Source: Pseudanabaena sp.
GTDB lineage: Bacteria; Cyanobacteriota; Cyanobacteriia; Pseudanabaenales; Pseudanabaenaceae
DNA length: 64,000 nt
NCBI GenBank assembly: GCA_003249015.1
Contig: QBLS01000006.1
Span: forward strand, 142,865 to 206,864
Direction of reading: 5' to 3'
The number at the start of each line of letters is the position of its first letter. The stretch's first letter is position 1. Of this stretch, positions 52,487 through 61,889 are shown piece by piece. Both the position numbers and the translations under genes were made by a program. The notes below the pieces were generated by a model. The model was not told the origin of the DNA and ran no database searches. It was given only the letters and a program-made list of their open reading frames with translations.

Positions 52487-52798
52487 AGTCGTTTACCCCT
52501 TGTCCAACCTAAAAGTTTTCAGTTCCTATTCCCCCTATACCAATTATTCCCAAGTCCCTCAAAAATACTAAGTAGCTAGGGAAAAGGTTGTTTCGCACGC
52601 TTCGCGTGCGAAACAACCTTTTCCCTAGCTACCTATAATTCAACGCTTTGCACTTAACTAAATCCCAAAGAGAACAGTGAAAGCGCGGCTTTGCCGCGCT
52701 TTCACTGTTCTCTCTATACTAATGTAAGTAAGTAGCGAACCTAAAAAGCTGTCCTGCCCGCTGCGCGGGCAGGACAGCTTTTTAGGTTTATAGTGCTT
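52487..52798. other. gap filled by three perfect palindromes
   Basis: Three perfect hairpins, 52572-52632 (29-bp arms, TTC), 52669-52713 (21-bp arms, TTT) and 52738-52788 (24-bp arms, TGC), with no gene. The last one is probably the pst operon's terminator. Confidence 0.75.
52738..52788 (-). terminator. perfect 24-bp hairpin terminator of pstB
   Basis: Arms 52738-52761 and 52765-52788 around TGC, with AAAAAG/CTTTTT outer part, just after the pstB stop. Confidence 0.8.
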
Positions 52799-53590
52799 TT
52801 AGCCAAACTTGCCAGAAACATATTCTTGAGTTTGCTGTTTGCTAGCTGAGTTGAAAATAATTTTGGTGTTATTAAATTCCACTAACTCACCCAAATACAT
52901 AAATGCCGTAAAGTCGGATATACGCGCAGCCTGTTGCATATTGTGGGTCACGATCAAGACCGTAACCTTGTTTCTGAGTTGGGTCACCAGTTCCTCAATG
53001 CTGGATGTCGCGATCGGGTCAAGAGCCGAAGTTGGTTCGTCAAACAGCAACATTTCAGGATCGGTTGCCAAAGCTCTTGCGATACATAAACGTTGCTGCT
53101 GCCCACCTGACAAGTTAAAAGCCAAATCATTTAACCGATCCTTCACTTCATTCCATAGCGCCGCATCTTGCAGAGCCTTTTCCACCTTATCGGCAATTAA
53201 TTGCTTTTGATGAATTCCCCGCACTCGTAAGCCATAGGCAACATTTTCAAATATAGTCTTGGGAAATGGATTGGGCTTTTGAAATACCATGCCGATCCGC
53301 ATTCTTACTTCAATCGGATCAATATTTTTATCAAGGATGTTTTGATTTTCAACGAGAATTTCGCCTGCATAGCGATTTCCAGAATAGAGATCATGCATTC
53401 GATTGAAGCAGCGGAGTAGAGTGGTTTTGCCACAGCCCGAAGGACCAATCAAAGCTGTAACTCGGTTTTCGGCTACCTTTAGATTGATATTTTTGAGAGC
53501 GGCTACAGAACCATAAAAAAAGCTGAAGTCTTTAACTTGAGCTTTGAGCCTAACTTTTCTGGTAGATGCTTTTACATCTTTAGTTTCCAT
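52799..53590 (-). CDS. pstB: phosphate ABC transporter ATPase
   Basis: PstB energises high-affinity phosphate import. 263 residues; Walker [13 protein letters not shown], signature [15 protein letters not shown], Walker [14 protein letters not shown], and the H-loop [12 protein letters not shown] are all intact. Last gene of the pstSCAB operon; 90 bp separates it from pstA. Confidence 0.97.
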   Translation of the reverse strand: METKDVKASTRKVRLKAQVKDFSFFYGSVAALKNINLKVAENRVTALIGPSGCGKTTLLRCFNRMHDLYSGNRYAGEILVENQNILDKNIDPIEVRMRIGMVFQKPNPFPKTIFENVAYGLRVRGIHQKQLIADKVEKALQDAALWNEVKDRLNDLAFNLSGGQQQRLCIARALATDPEMLLFDEPTSALDPIATSSIEELVTQLRNKVTVLIVTHNMQQAARISDFTAFMYLGELVEFNNTKIIFNSASKQQTQEYVSGKFG

Positions 53591-53680
53591 CTGCTTTACT
53601 CGATTAATTGATAGACAAAAATTATAATTTAGGAAAACGCCTTAGCTTGAATCGCCTACTAAGCGGATGACTCAAGCTAC

Positions 53681-54601
53681 CTACCACTTAATCCGTTTGC
53701 GGAAGTAATAGCGCAAGTACACAGCCAGCCCATTCATAACGAGGGTCATCAAGATCAAGACAACCCCTGCGGCGGCAGCATTTAGTTGAAACTCTGGCTC
53801 AGGTCGAGACACCCAGTTAAACATTTGGATCGGCATTACCGTAAAAGGGGCTTGCAGCCAAGCAAAGGCTTTGGAGGGGAAATCAACAAAGGGAGATTCT
53901 GGCAAAAATGCAATAAAAGTCAAAGCGCCAATCGTTACTAGTGGGGCAGTCTCGCCGATCGCCCTAGACAGCCCCACAATAATCCCTGTGAGAATGCCGC
54001 CTGCGGAGGATGGTAAGAGATGATCCCAGATCATTTGCCACTTACTCGCTCCCATGGCATAAGCTGCTTCGCGGAGAGTGTTGGGAACTGACTTAAGCGC
54101 TTCTCTGGTAGTCACGATCACCACAGGCAGAATCAACAAGGACAGGGTTAAGCCTGCGGTGAGGATACTTTCACCGAGCCTAAACTGTTGCACGAATACG
54201 CCTAAAGCTAGCAGTCCATAAATAATCGAAGGAACACCAGCGAGATTGGCAATATTAATCTCAATCAAAGCTGAAATCCAATTTTTGCGGGCAAATTCTT
54301 CCAAATATATGCCAGAGGCAATGCCGATAGGAACAGTCATCACGATCGTCACTAACATCACCAGACAGCTTCCCACCCAAGCAGTTAAGATGCCAGCTAG
54401 CCCTGGCTCTGGGTCAGCAAAAGATGTAAAAAACTCCCAGTTAATGCGGGGAACTCCCGATATAGCTAACTGAAGCACTAGAGCAATCAGAGTCAAAATG
54501 CCAACGAATAGAGAAAGTATGGCAACGATGATAAAAATGTAATCCCAGAGCTTACGGCGGTTAATGTTTGCTCGAAGCCTTTGAATTTCCTGTGACTGCA
54601 T
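53681..54601 (-). CDS. pstA: phosphate ABC transporter permease PstA
   Basis: A 306-residue permease with six membrane helices and the EAA-like loop (TTREALKSVPNTLREAAYAMGASKWQMIWDHLLPSSAGGI). Only 4 bp separate it from pstC, so the two are co-translated. Confidence 0.96.
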   Translation of the reverse strand: MQSQEIQRLRANINRRKLWDYIFIIVAILSLFVGILTLIALVLQLAISGVPRINWEFFTSFADPEPGLAGILTAWVGSCLVMLVTIVMTVPIGIASGIYLEEFARKNWISALIEINIANLAGVPSIIYGLLALGVFVQQFRLGESILTAGLTLSLLILPVVIVTTREALKSVPNTLREAAYAMGASKWQMIWDHLLPSSAGGILTGIIVGLSRAIGETAPLVTIGALTFIAFLPESPFVDFPSKAFAWLQAPFTVMPIQMFNWVSRPEPEFQLNAAAAGVVLILMTLVMNGLAVYLRYYFRKRIKW

Positions 54602-54605
54602 GGAC

Positions 54606-55586
54606 TTAGTAGACCTCTCGGAAGCGCTTAGTTAGAAAAAATCCAATAATATTCAGCAATAGCGTGATCAAGACTAGAGTTAGTCCCGCTGCAAAAATCG
54701 TTTGATATTCCACAGTGCCTCTAGCAATATCTCCCTGTGATACTTGAACAATGTAGGTTGAGATTGTCGCTGCGCTATCGAGGGGGTTCCATGTATAGGT
54801 CGGCTGCAATCCTGCGGCGATCGCCACAATCATTGTCTGTCCGATCGCCCTCGAAATTCCTAAAATATATGCTGCCATGATTCCAGAAATCGCTGATGGT
54901 AAGACTACGTTGATCGCAGTTTGGAGGCGCGTTGCCCCCATGGCGTAGGAGCCTTCACGCATTTGTAGAGGCACAGCCCGCATCGCATCTTCGCTAATCG
55001 AACTAATGAATGGCACAATCGAAATGCCCATCACCAATCCAGCGCTGAGCATATTAAATCCTGGCAAGATGTAATAATCAAATTCCTCAAGCCCTGGCAT
55101 AAGTATTTTCTGAACTTCTAAAATCACAAACTGTAGCAGTGGCGTGACAAAGAGCAGGGCAAAATATCCATACACCACTGAAGGGATACCAGCCAATATT
55201 TCTAAGATCGGCTTGATAATTTCCCGTAATCGATCCGAGGCAAATTCGCTAAGGTAAATAGCGATGATCGTACCTAAAGGAATCGCTAAAACCAGAGCCA
55301 CGCCCGTTGTAACTAATGTCCCTGAGATCAAAGGCAAAATGCCATATTTTGGCTCAGCAAAAAGGGGAGTCCATTCCGTTGAGGTGAGAAATTCGGCGAT
55401 CGTCACTTTCTGGAAAAATTGCCAAGCCTCCCCAACTAAAATTTCCATAATCCCGAACGTCGTTAAGACTGAGGATAAAGCGGCTATAAACAAAAGGATT
55501 TCGATTAACTTGTCTGTAATTCGGCGCTTTTGAGTGTGGCTGCTGCTAACGGCTGGCAAGAAGCCGACACTAACTTCTTTGGTCAT
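54606..55586 (-). CDS. pstC: phosphate ABC transporter permease PstC
   Basis: A 326-residue permease with six membrane helices after a cytoplasmic N-terminus, and an EAA loop (ISEDAMRAVPLQMREGSYAMGATRLQTAINVVLPSAISGI). It pairs with PstA to form the channel. Confidence 0.96.
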   Translation of the reverse strand: MTKEVSVGFLPAVSSSHTQKRRITDKLIEILLFIAALSSVLTTFGIMEILVGEAWQFFQKVTIAEFLTSTEWTPLFAEPKYGILPLISGTLVTTGVALVLAIPLGTIIAIYLSEFASDRLREIIKPILEILAGIPSVVYGYFALLFVTPLLQFVILEVQKILMPGLEEFDYYILPGFNMLSAGLVMGISIVPFISSISEDAMRAVPLQMREGSYAMGATRLQTAINVVLPSAISGIMAAYILGISRAIGQTMIVAIAAGLQPTYTWNPLDSAATISTYIVQVSQGDIARGTVEYQTIFAAGLTLVLITLLLNIIGFFLTKRFREVY

Positions 55587-55740
55587 GGTAATTAACGCAG
55601 TTAAATTAAATGCTCAAAATCCCAAAGATGGCACTGGCGACATCTTTGGGATTTTATAATTCTAGGAGCGGAGACTGTCGCTTGACGACAATCTTCGCCC
55701 CTTTGCTTGGCAGCTAAGTTTTTCGCGGTTGCGAAAAATA

Positions 55741-56751
55741 TTAGCGAGCTTCGCGGGAGACCAATTCGTTGATAGTCAATCCAACATCGTTCTTACCACC
55801 AAAGATAGTGCCAAGCTTGTTTCTGTTGAAGTTAGCTAGAATTCTGGGGTAAGCGCTTGATGGTAAGGCTGTGTAACGAGCAGCTTTGACAATTGTAGAA
55901 GCATTGTTAAAGATGTAAGTAACAAAACGCTTTACTTCAGGACGTTTGGCAGCATTGGCATTGATGTAGATAAACATCGGACGAGACAATGGCTGATAGG
56001 TGGCATTCTGCACAGTTGTGTCAGAAGGCATAACGGCTCTTGTGCTGCCCCTAGCAATGATACCGACTGCGCGAACACGACCTTTGTTGGCTTCTAGGTA
56101 AGACTTACCAAAGTAGCCCAAAGCCCCACGATCACCAGAAACACCTCTAACAGTTACGTTATCGTCTTCTGTTGCAGTGTAGTCAGTGCGGCTAGCCTTG
56201 GACTTGCCATTGATAGCTTCGGTGAAGTAGTCAAAAGTACCCGAGTCAGCCCCAGCACCAAAGAGCTTTAAAGGAACGTTGGGGAAACCACTGCGAACTT
56301 GGCTCCAGTTGTTAATCTTGGAACCTGGTTCCCAGATTCTCTTTAATTCATCAGCAGTAAGGTTTTGCGCCCATGTATTACGGGGATTCACTACTACAGC
56401 AAGACCGTCATAGGCGATCGGTAGTTCGATGAAAGAGATGCCCTTAGCTCTGCAAGCATCGATTTCTTTCTGAAGAATTGGACGAGAGGCATTGGAGATA
56501 TCAGTATCGCCATTGCAAAATTTCTTGAAACCGCCACCAGTTCCAGACACACCAACAGTTACTCTAGAACCGCCAGACTTTTGAAAATCGCTAGCAGCTT
56601 TTTCCATGATGGGGAATACTGTGCTTGAGCCATCGGTCTTGATAACACTCTGTGCGTTAGCTGGAGAACCGAATGATGCGACTAGGGCAGTACTAACAAC
56701 AGCAGATGCTGCCTTGAAAAAGACACTTTTAAACATGACTGATGAATCCAT
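55741..56751 (-). CDS. pstS: phosphate-binding periplasmic protein PstS
   Basis: A 336-residue binding protein with a signal peptide ([27 protein letters not shown]) and the phosphate-contact region ([44 protein letters not shown]). First gene of the operon, under a Pho box. MFKSVFF at 56736 is an alternative start. Confidence 0.96.
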   Translation of the reverse strand: MDSSVMFKSVFFKAASAVVSTALVASFGSPANAQSVIKTDGSSTVFPIMEKAASDFQKSGGSRVTVGVSGTGGGFKKFCNGDTDISNASRPILQKEIDACRAKGISFIELPIAYDGLAVVVNPRNTWAQNLTADELKRIWEPGSKINNWSQVRSGFPNVPLKLFGAGADSGTFDYFTEAINGKSKASRTDYTATEDDNVTVRGVSGDRGALGYFGKSYLEANKGRVRAVGIIARGSTRAVMPSDTTVQNATYQPLSRPMFIYINANAAKRPEVKRFVTYIFNNASTIVKAARYTALPSSAYPRILANFNRNKLGTIFGGKNDVGLTINELVSREAR

Positions 56752-56828
56752 GACTTGTCTGTAGCAACGTCAGTAATTGATATACAGCTTTAAAGTTACA
56801 CAAGTATTTAGTCCACTCTGTAAAGGAT

Positions 56829-56869
56829 GGATAAAGCTTTAATTAACAATGGTTTAAGTGGCTGTTAAG
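56829..56869 (-). promoter_or_regulatory. Pho box: four 8-bp direct repeats with 3-bp spacing upstream of pstS
   Basis: On the minus strand CTTAACAG, CTTAAACC, GTTAATTA and CTTTATCC follow each other with CCA, ATT and AAG between, an exact 11-bp pitch. This matches the PyTTAAPyPy(T/A)-N3 direct-repeat box bound by the phosphate-response regulator SphR (PhoB) in cyanobacteria. It should make pstSCAB phosphate-starvation inducible. Confidence 0.88.
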
Positions 56870-56943
56870 TTTTGGTTATAGGCAGCTCGGCAAAAGTAAA
56901 GATGATGTTCCGCCCGCTTAGCGGGCGGAACATCATCAGGGTT

Positions 56944-57459
56944 TTAATCAATCCATTCGTTTTCTAGCTTTTCATCTCGAAAGAGAATACGATCAAAGCC
57001 TTCATTAAGACTGGGGGGATTATAGGAGAGGGTGCGATACATCTCGACCACTACCTCTTCGGGGACGACGCGATCGCGATTTTCATTGCGGGATAAACAA
57101 ATCCAAAGCGGCACATTTAACCAAATCCCCGTAATTGGCTTAAATTCGTGGGACTTGGCAAGGGCAATTATCTCCCTGCGGTATTCGCGCTTATAGTTTG
57201 TGGCATCATATATTACAGATTGTTGCGATCGCGCGGCATCGACAAATTCTTGCTGCACCTGCGCCCAAATTTCCGACCAGTTGCCCTGAGTCGCCACAGA
57301 ACCATACAGTTGTTTGCGAATGCGATCGGGGCTAATTAGTTGAGTCTGACCAAAGGTGAGGCTGCTGCTATGCTGACTCGCAGATGTTCGCAACATCTGT
57401 TCGGCAAGGCTAGACTTACCACTTGCAGGTACACCAATCAGAATAATTACACTTGCCAT
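56944..57459 (-). CDS. P-loop kinase (AAA_33/zeta-like)
   Basis: A 171-residue P-loop protein: GVPASGKSSLAEQML (residues 8-22), DRIRKQLYG and DATNYKREYRREIIALAK (Walker B-like) fit the polynucleotide-kinase-like ATPase group. The substrate is unknown. Its stop is preceded by a GC-rich palindrome. It is divergent from the glutathione peroxidase gene. Confidence 0.8.
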   Translation of the reverse strand: MASVIILIGVPASGKSSLAEQMLRTSASQHSSSLTFGQTQLISPDRIRKQLYGSVATQGNWSEIWAQVQQEFVDAARSQQSVIYDATNYKREYRREIIALAKSHEFKPITGIWLNVPLWICLSRNENRDRVVPEEVVVEMYRTLSYNPPSLNEGFDRILFRDEKLENEWID

Positions 57460-57512
57460 GAGATCGCTGCGAAAACCTAATAAATGTTTCTAAACTATAG
57501 CAATCCTAAAAT

Positions 57513-57986
57513 ATGTCCACACTTTACGATTACAAGGTCACTAACATTGATGGTCAGCCCGTTGACCTCTCTCAATACAAAGGCAAAGTCGCCCTAGTGG
57601 TTAACGTTGCTTCTAAATGTGGCTACACTCGTCAGTACAAAGGGTTAGAAGCTCTTTATCGTGAATATAAAGACAAGGGTTTCGAGATTCTGGGATTTCC
57701 TAGCAATGACTTTGGCGCACAGGAGCCAGCTCCCGAAGCTGAAATCAAGAGCTTCTGCTCTTTACAGTATGATGTGACCTTCGATATGTTTAGCAAGGTC
57801 AAGGTTAGCGGCAGCGATAAGGTTGACATTTACAAGTACCTCACCGATACCACAAGTACACAGGTGCAGTGGAACTTTAACAAGTTCCTAGTCGATAAAG
57901 AAGGCAAGGTAGTCAAGTACTACCCCTCTAGCATTTCTCCTGACGACTCTGGTTTGCGTAAAGATATTGACGCTTTGCTTGCTTAA
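57513..57986 (+). CDS. glutathione peroxidase-like thiol peroxidase
   Basis: A 157-residue GPx with Cys36 (NVASKCGYTRQYKGLEAL) in place of selenocysteine, Gln70 (FGAQEP) and Trp (VQWNFNKFLVD), the conserved catalytic triad or tetrad. Cys82 may be the resolving cysteine. It reduces hydroperoxides, probably with thioredoxin or NADPH. Confidence 0.94.
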   Translation: MSTLYDYKVTNIDGQPVDLSQYKGKVALVVNVASKCGYTRQYKGLEALYREYKDKGFEILGFPSNDFGAQEPAPEAEIKSFCSLQYDVTFDMFSKVKVSGSDKVDIYKYLTDTTSTQVQWNFNKFLVDKEGKVVKYYPSSISPDDSGLRKDIDALLA

Positions 57987-58360
57987 GCATAAGTCTGATA
58001 ACACCAATTCACAAAAGAGTGACTACACTTTTGTGAATTAAAAACTAAACCCAGTATGGATTTTCAAACAAAGAAATGGCTACGCCATTTCTTTGTTTGA
58101 TATAAAACAGTAAAAGCCGCGCAAAGCGCGGCTTTTACTGTTTTATATCAAAGAAGTTTTTAAAAGCGCGGTGTAACCGCGCTTTTAAAAACTTCTTTGG
58201 GGTTTAATTTGAGCCTGAATGTAGGTGTCTCAGCTCACACATCAGCTAGCCGCAATTCTGTAATCTAATTTATAGCGATCGCCACTCGTTTCTTGGGTTT
58301 TGATTTGTACTAATCTAAATGGCGATAGCTACAATAGCGAGTTCCCTACAGCTTCCCCCT
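57987..58360. other. gap of abutting palindromes and repeat elements
   Basis: A family-2 element (57999-58099) merges into two more perfect palindromes (58098-58150 and 58150-58198). A degenerate family-1 half (to about 58335) follows and runs into the ppk start. No gene. Confidence 0.7.
57999..58099 (+). repeat. family-2 palindromic element, copy 3
   Basis: ACACCAATTCACAAAAGAGT at one end; CAAACAAAGAAATGGC (58065-58080) and its reverse complement (58084-58099) at the other. Confidence 0.75.
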
Positions 58361-60553
58361 ATGACAACTAAAAAAGACTTAAGCAAGAAAACCGCAGAAG
58401 CTAATTCTGGAGATACACCTGAGATTAATCCAGACAAAAAGATTAAGCCCCTAATTTCAGAATCTCCCAAAGATAGTCCAGAAGAGGATAGCCCACAGAC
58501 TTATCTATTTAATCGCGAACTAAGCTGGGTCGCCTTTAATAAGAGGGTATTGAGTGAAGGGTTAGACTCGCGCACGCCTTTGCTGGAGAGAGCTAAATTT
58601 TTTGCAATTTTTAGCACTAATCTTGATGAATTTTTTATGGTCAGGGTAGCGAGGGTTAAGAAGAAGCTAGCAGACCAATTGGACATTACCACCGATGATG
58701 GACTCAGCCCAGCGCAGCAGTTGCAGGAAATTCGTAAGGCTCTAGAGCCGCTCGTGACAATGCAGCATGAATTTTTTGAGAGTACCCTGCGCTCAGAGTT
58801 GTTTAATCATGGCGTGAAACTGCTGGATTATAAGAATATTGACAAAAAACATCAGAACTATCTCAAAAACTACTTCCAAGAAAAGTTATTTCCTGTTCTC
58901 ACACCCCTAGCGGTTGACCCTGCCCACCCATTTCCCTATATTTCTAATCTTAGTTTGAGCTTGGTGGTAATTGTTCGCAACCCTGCTACCAAAGAAGAGA
59001 GATTTGCACGAGTTAAGGTTCCCAATATCCTGCCTCGATTTGTGAAGATTCCTGAGACTGACGAACATACATTTGTGCCATTGGAACAGGTGATTGCCCA
59101 TAACCTTGATGCTCTATTTTCAGGAATGGAGATTCTCAATTACTATCCATTTCGTGTGACCCGTGATGCTGAGTTAGACATCGAAGATGAAGAAGCTGAT
59201 GATCTCATTTCTGTACTGCAAGAGGAACTGCGGAAGCAAAAGTTTGGCCCCGTTGTCAGAATGGAAATTGCTAAGGATATTCCTGCGGAAACTCGTAAGC
59301 ATCTCATTGAACAGTTGGGAATTTCGGAAGCTGATGTTTATGACATTCCTGGATTGATTGGCTTAGGAGATCTGATGGCTTTGGCTTTTTTGCCAATGCC
59401 CGAATATCAAGATCAGCCTTGGAAGTCCGTCACCCATCCGCGACTTAAGGATGAGAAGGGAGATGATGAGAAAAGAAATATTTTTGACATCATTCGGGAA
59501 GGAGATTTTTTAGTTCATCATCCCTATCAGTCTTTTACAACGACAGTGCAGCGCTTTATCGAAGAGGCGGCGCTAGATCCCAATGTATTAGCGATTAAGC
59601 AGACTCTTTACCGTACTTCTGGTGATTCGCCGATTGTTCATGCCCTGATTCGCGCTGCGGAAAATGGTAAACAAGTGGCAGTATTAGTGGAACTGAAGGC
59701 AAGATTTGATGAAGCGAATAATATTCTTTGGGCGAAGAAGTTAGAGAATGCGGGTGTCCATGTGGTCTATGGATTCAAAAACTTGAAAACCCATACCAAG
59801 ACGGCTCTGGTGGTCAGACAAGAAGGCGATCGCTTAGTGCGTTATATGCACATTGGCACTGGCAATTACAACCCGAAGACAGCGAGATTTTATAGTGATC
59901 TTGGTATTTTTAGTAAGCGCGACGATTTGGGAGCCGACCTAACTGACCTGTTTAACTACCTCACTGGCTACTCCCGTCAGAGTGAATATCGCAAGCTGTT
60001 GGTTGCGCCTGTGAATATGCGGGATAAGTTCTTGCAGTTGATTCAACGGGAAATCGATCATCAGAAGCAGGGTTATCCCTCCTATATCATCGCTAAGATG
60101 AACTCCTTAGTTGATCCTGAAATCATTACAGCTCTCTACGAAGCGTCACAAGTTGGCGTAAATATTGACCTAATTATTCGTGGTATTTGCTGCATCCGTC
60201 CTAAAGTCAAGGGGCTGAGCGATCGCATTCGGGTGATTAGTGTGATTGGGCGCTTTTTAGAACATTCCCGCATTTTCTACTTTAGTAATGGCGGTAGTGA
60301 GCAGGTCTACATCGGCAGTGCCGACTGGATGCCCCGCAATCTCGATGCAAGGGTTGAGGTAATTACTCCCGTTGAGGATGCTTCTTTGGTGAAGGAACTG
60401 AAGCAAATTTTAGAAATTGTTTTAGCTGATAATCGCCAAGCATGGGACTTGCAAGCCGATGGAACCTATGTGCAGCGAATTCCTAAAGAAGGCGAACCTG
60501 AAATGAGTTCTCAAAAGCACTTCATGTCTCAGGGCAGACCTGAGTTTGCTTAA
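58361..60553 (+). CDS. ppk: polyphosphate kinase 1
   Basis: Ppk reversibly polymerises the gamma-phosphate of ATP into polyphosphate, linking it to the nearby pst block. About 730 residues: N-terminal domain (YLFNRELSWVAFNKRVLSEG), the middle domain, and the catalytic C-terminal domains with the phospho-accepting His region (KTHTKTALVVRQEGDRLVRYMHIGTGNYNPKTARFYSD). I prefer the ATG at 58361; the upstream in-frame ATG at 58319 lies in the end of a family-1-like element. Confidence 0.95.
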   Translation: MTTKKDLSKKTAEANSGDTPEINPDKKIKPLISESPKDSPEEDSPQTYLFNRELSWVAFNKRVLSEGLDSRTPLLERAKFFAIFSTNLDEFFMVRVARVKKKLADQLDITTDDGLSPAQQLQEIRKALEPLVTMQHEFFESTLRSELFNHGVKLLDYKNIDKKHQNYLKNYFQEKLFPVLTPLAVDPAHPFPYISNLSLSLVVIVRNPATKEERFARVKVPNILPRFVKIPETDEHTFVPLEQVIAHNLDALFSGMEILNYYPFRVTRDAELDIEDEEADDLISVLQEELRKQKFGPVVRMEIAKDIPAETRKHLIEQLGISEADVYDIPGLIGLGDLMALAFLPMPEYQDQPWKSVTHPRLKDEKGDDEKRNIFDIIREGDFLVHHPYQSFTTTVQRFIEEAALDPNVLAIKQTLYRTSGDSPIVHALIRAAENGKQVAVLVELKARFDEANNILWAKKLENAGVHVVYGFKNLKTHTKTALVVRQEGDRLVRYMHIGTGNYNPKTARFYSDLGIFSKRDDLGADLTDLFNYLTGYSRQSEYRKLLVAPVNMRDKFLQLIQREIDHQKQGYPSYIIAKMNSLVDPEIITALYEASQVGVNIDLIIRGICCIRPKVKGLSDRIRVISVIGRFLEHSRIFYFSNGGSEQVYIGSADWMPRNLDARVEVITPVEDASLVKELKQILEIVLADNRQAWDLQADGTYVQRIPKEGEPEMSSQKHFMSQGRPEFA

Positions 60554-60587
60554 AAGAAATGGCGGCGCATCGCGCCGCCATTTCTTT

Positions 60588-60701
60588 TATAGCTGTCGCC
60601 AGTCTTGTTAGGACATAAAACCAGAAGACGAGTGGCGGCGCGAAGCGCCGCTACTCGCTTCTTGGGTTTTATTTGTCCTAATACAAGTGGCGACAGCTAT
60701 A
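60588..60701. repeat. family-1 palindromic element, best copy (114 bp)
   Basis: 13-bp perfect terminal inverted repeats TATAGCTGTCGCC; inner arms pair almost along the whole length around GGCGGCGCGAAGCGCCGC. No coding capacity. It follows a small ATGGCGGCGC palindrome at the ppk end. Confidence 0.85.
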
Positions 60702-60711
60702 GGACTTAATA

Positions 60712-60818
60712 CAGCAATTTTAAATATTTAGAAGAGGCTTCGACTTCGCTCAGCCAACGTGTACTGCTGGCTGAGCGAAGCGATGCACTGAGCTTGTCGA
60801 AGCGTCGCAGCCTCTTCT
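60712..60818. repeat. family-3 element, copy 3
   Basis: Starts with CAGCAATTTTAAATATTTAG and runs to the bioB stop. The inner segment matches 50155-50281. Confidence 0.7.
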
Positions 60819-61751
60819 TTACTGCTTAGGCTTAACGCCTAACTTTTCAAACAGTTCGGCATCATCTTGCCAACTGGGGTTGCTGGTTGTTAAGAGCTTC
60901 TCGCTAGAGAAAATTGAATTTGCGCCTGCTAGGAAGCATAAAGCTTGATCGGAGATACTCAAGCGATCGCGTCCTGCGGAAAGTCTAACTACGGCTTTAG
61001 GCATCAATACTCTTGCCGTTGCCACCATCCGCACTAAAACCAACGGATCAACCGCTTCGAGATCGCCAAAGGGTGTACCTGCCACTGGTGATAGGGCATT
61101 AATTGGCACAGACTCAGGTTGAGGTTGGAGATTGGCGAGGGTATGCAATAGCTCAATGCGATCGCGATCGGTTTCACCCATACCGACAATGCCGCCACAG
61201 CAAACCTGTATGCCAGCCTCGGCGACATATTTAATCGTTTCTAGGCGATCGCGATAGGTACGAGTCGTGATTATCTCTGGATAAAAACTTTCAGAGGTGT
61301 CAAGATTGTGATTGTAAGCGGTTAGCCCTGCTGCGGCTAGTTTTTGGGCTTGGTCAGGACGCAGCATTCCCATAGTCACACAGGCTTCCATCCCCATTCC
61401 TGCAACTGCTTCCACCATTTGCAGGACATTCTCAAATTCTTCACCTTCAGGTGCATTCCGCCACGCTGCGCCCATGCAAAACCTAGTTGCGCCATGCTGT
61501 TTTGCGTCTTTGGCTTGGTTAATTACTTGCTCCACAGAGAGCAGGGCATAGGTTTCCACACCAGTGGGATAACGCGCACTTTGCGGACAATATTTGCAAT
61601 CTTCAGGACAGCGCCCCGATTTGATATTGGCGAGGGTACACATTTGCACGGCATCGATTTGATGGTGCTGGCGGTGGACTGTCTGAGCCTCGTATACTAG
61701 CGACAGTAAGGGCTGATTATATATTTCAGTAACGAATTCGAGAGAAATCAA
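60819..61751 (-). CDS. bioB: biotin synthase
   Basis: BioB inserts sulphur into dethiobiotin. The 310-residue radical-SAM enzyme has the CX3CX2C motif at Cys48, Cys52 and Cys55 (GRCPEDCKYC) for the [4Fe-4S] cluster, plus Cys residues for the [2Fe-2S] cluster (EAGIQVCCGG, RFCMGAAWR). Intact and monocistronic. Confidence 0.97.
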   Translation of the reverse strand: MISLEFVTEIYNQPLLSLVYEAQTVHRQHHQIDAVQMCTLANIKSGRCPEDCKYCPQSARYPTGVETYALLSVEQVINQAKDAKQHGATRFCMGAAWRNAPEGEEFENVLQMVEAVAGMGMEACVTMGMLRPDQAQKLAAAGLTAYNHNLDTSESFYPEIITTRTYRDRLETIKYVAEAGIQVCCGGIVGMGETDRDRIELLHTLANLQPQPESVPINALSPVAGTPFGDLEAVDPLVLVRMVATARVLMPKAVVRLSAGRDRLSISDQALCFLAGANSIFSSEKLLTTSNPSWQDDAELFEKLGVKPKQ

Positions 61752-61889
61752 GAGCTTGGTTTATTTCTTCAAAATGACTAAGGCGATAAGTATTGTACTG
61801 TGGGGAAATGCTGACTTTGTTAGCGATCGCAATACTTCTTTAGAATTTGTACCAAATAACGCAGAGCTTAAGCACAGTCATTTCTGTGC

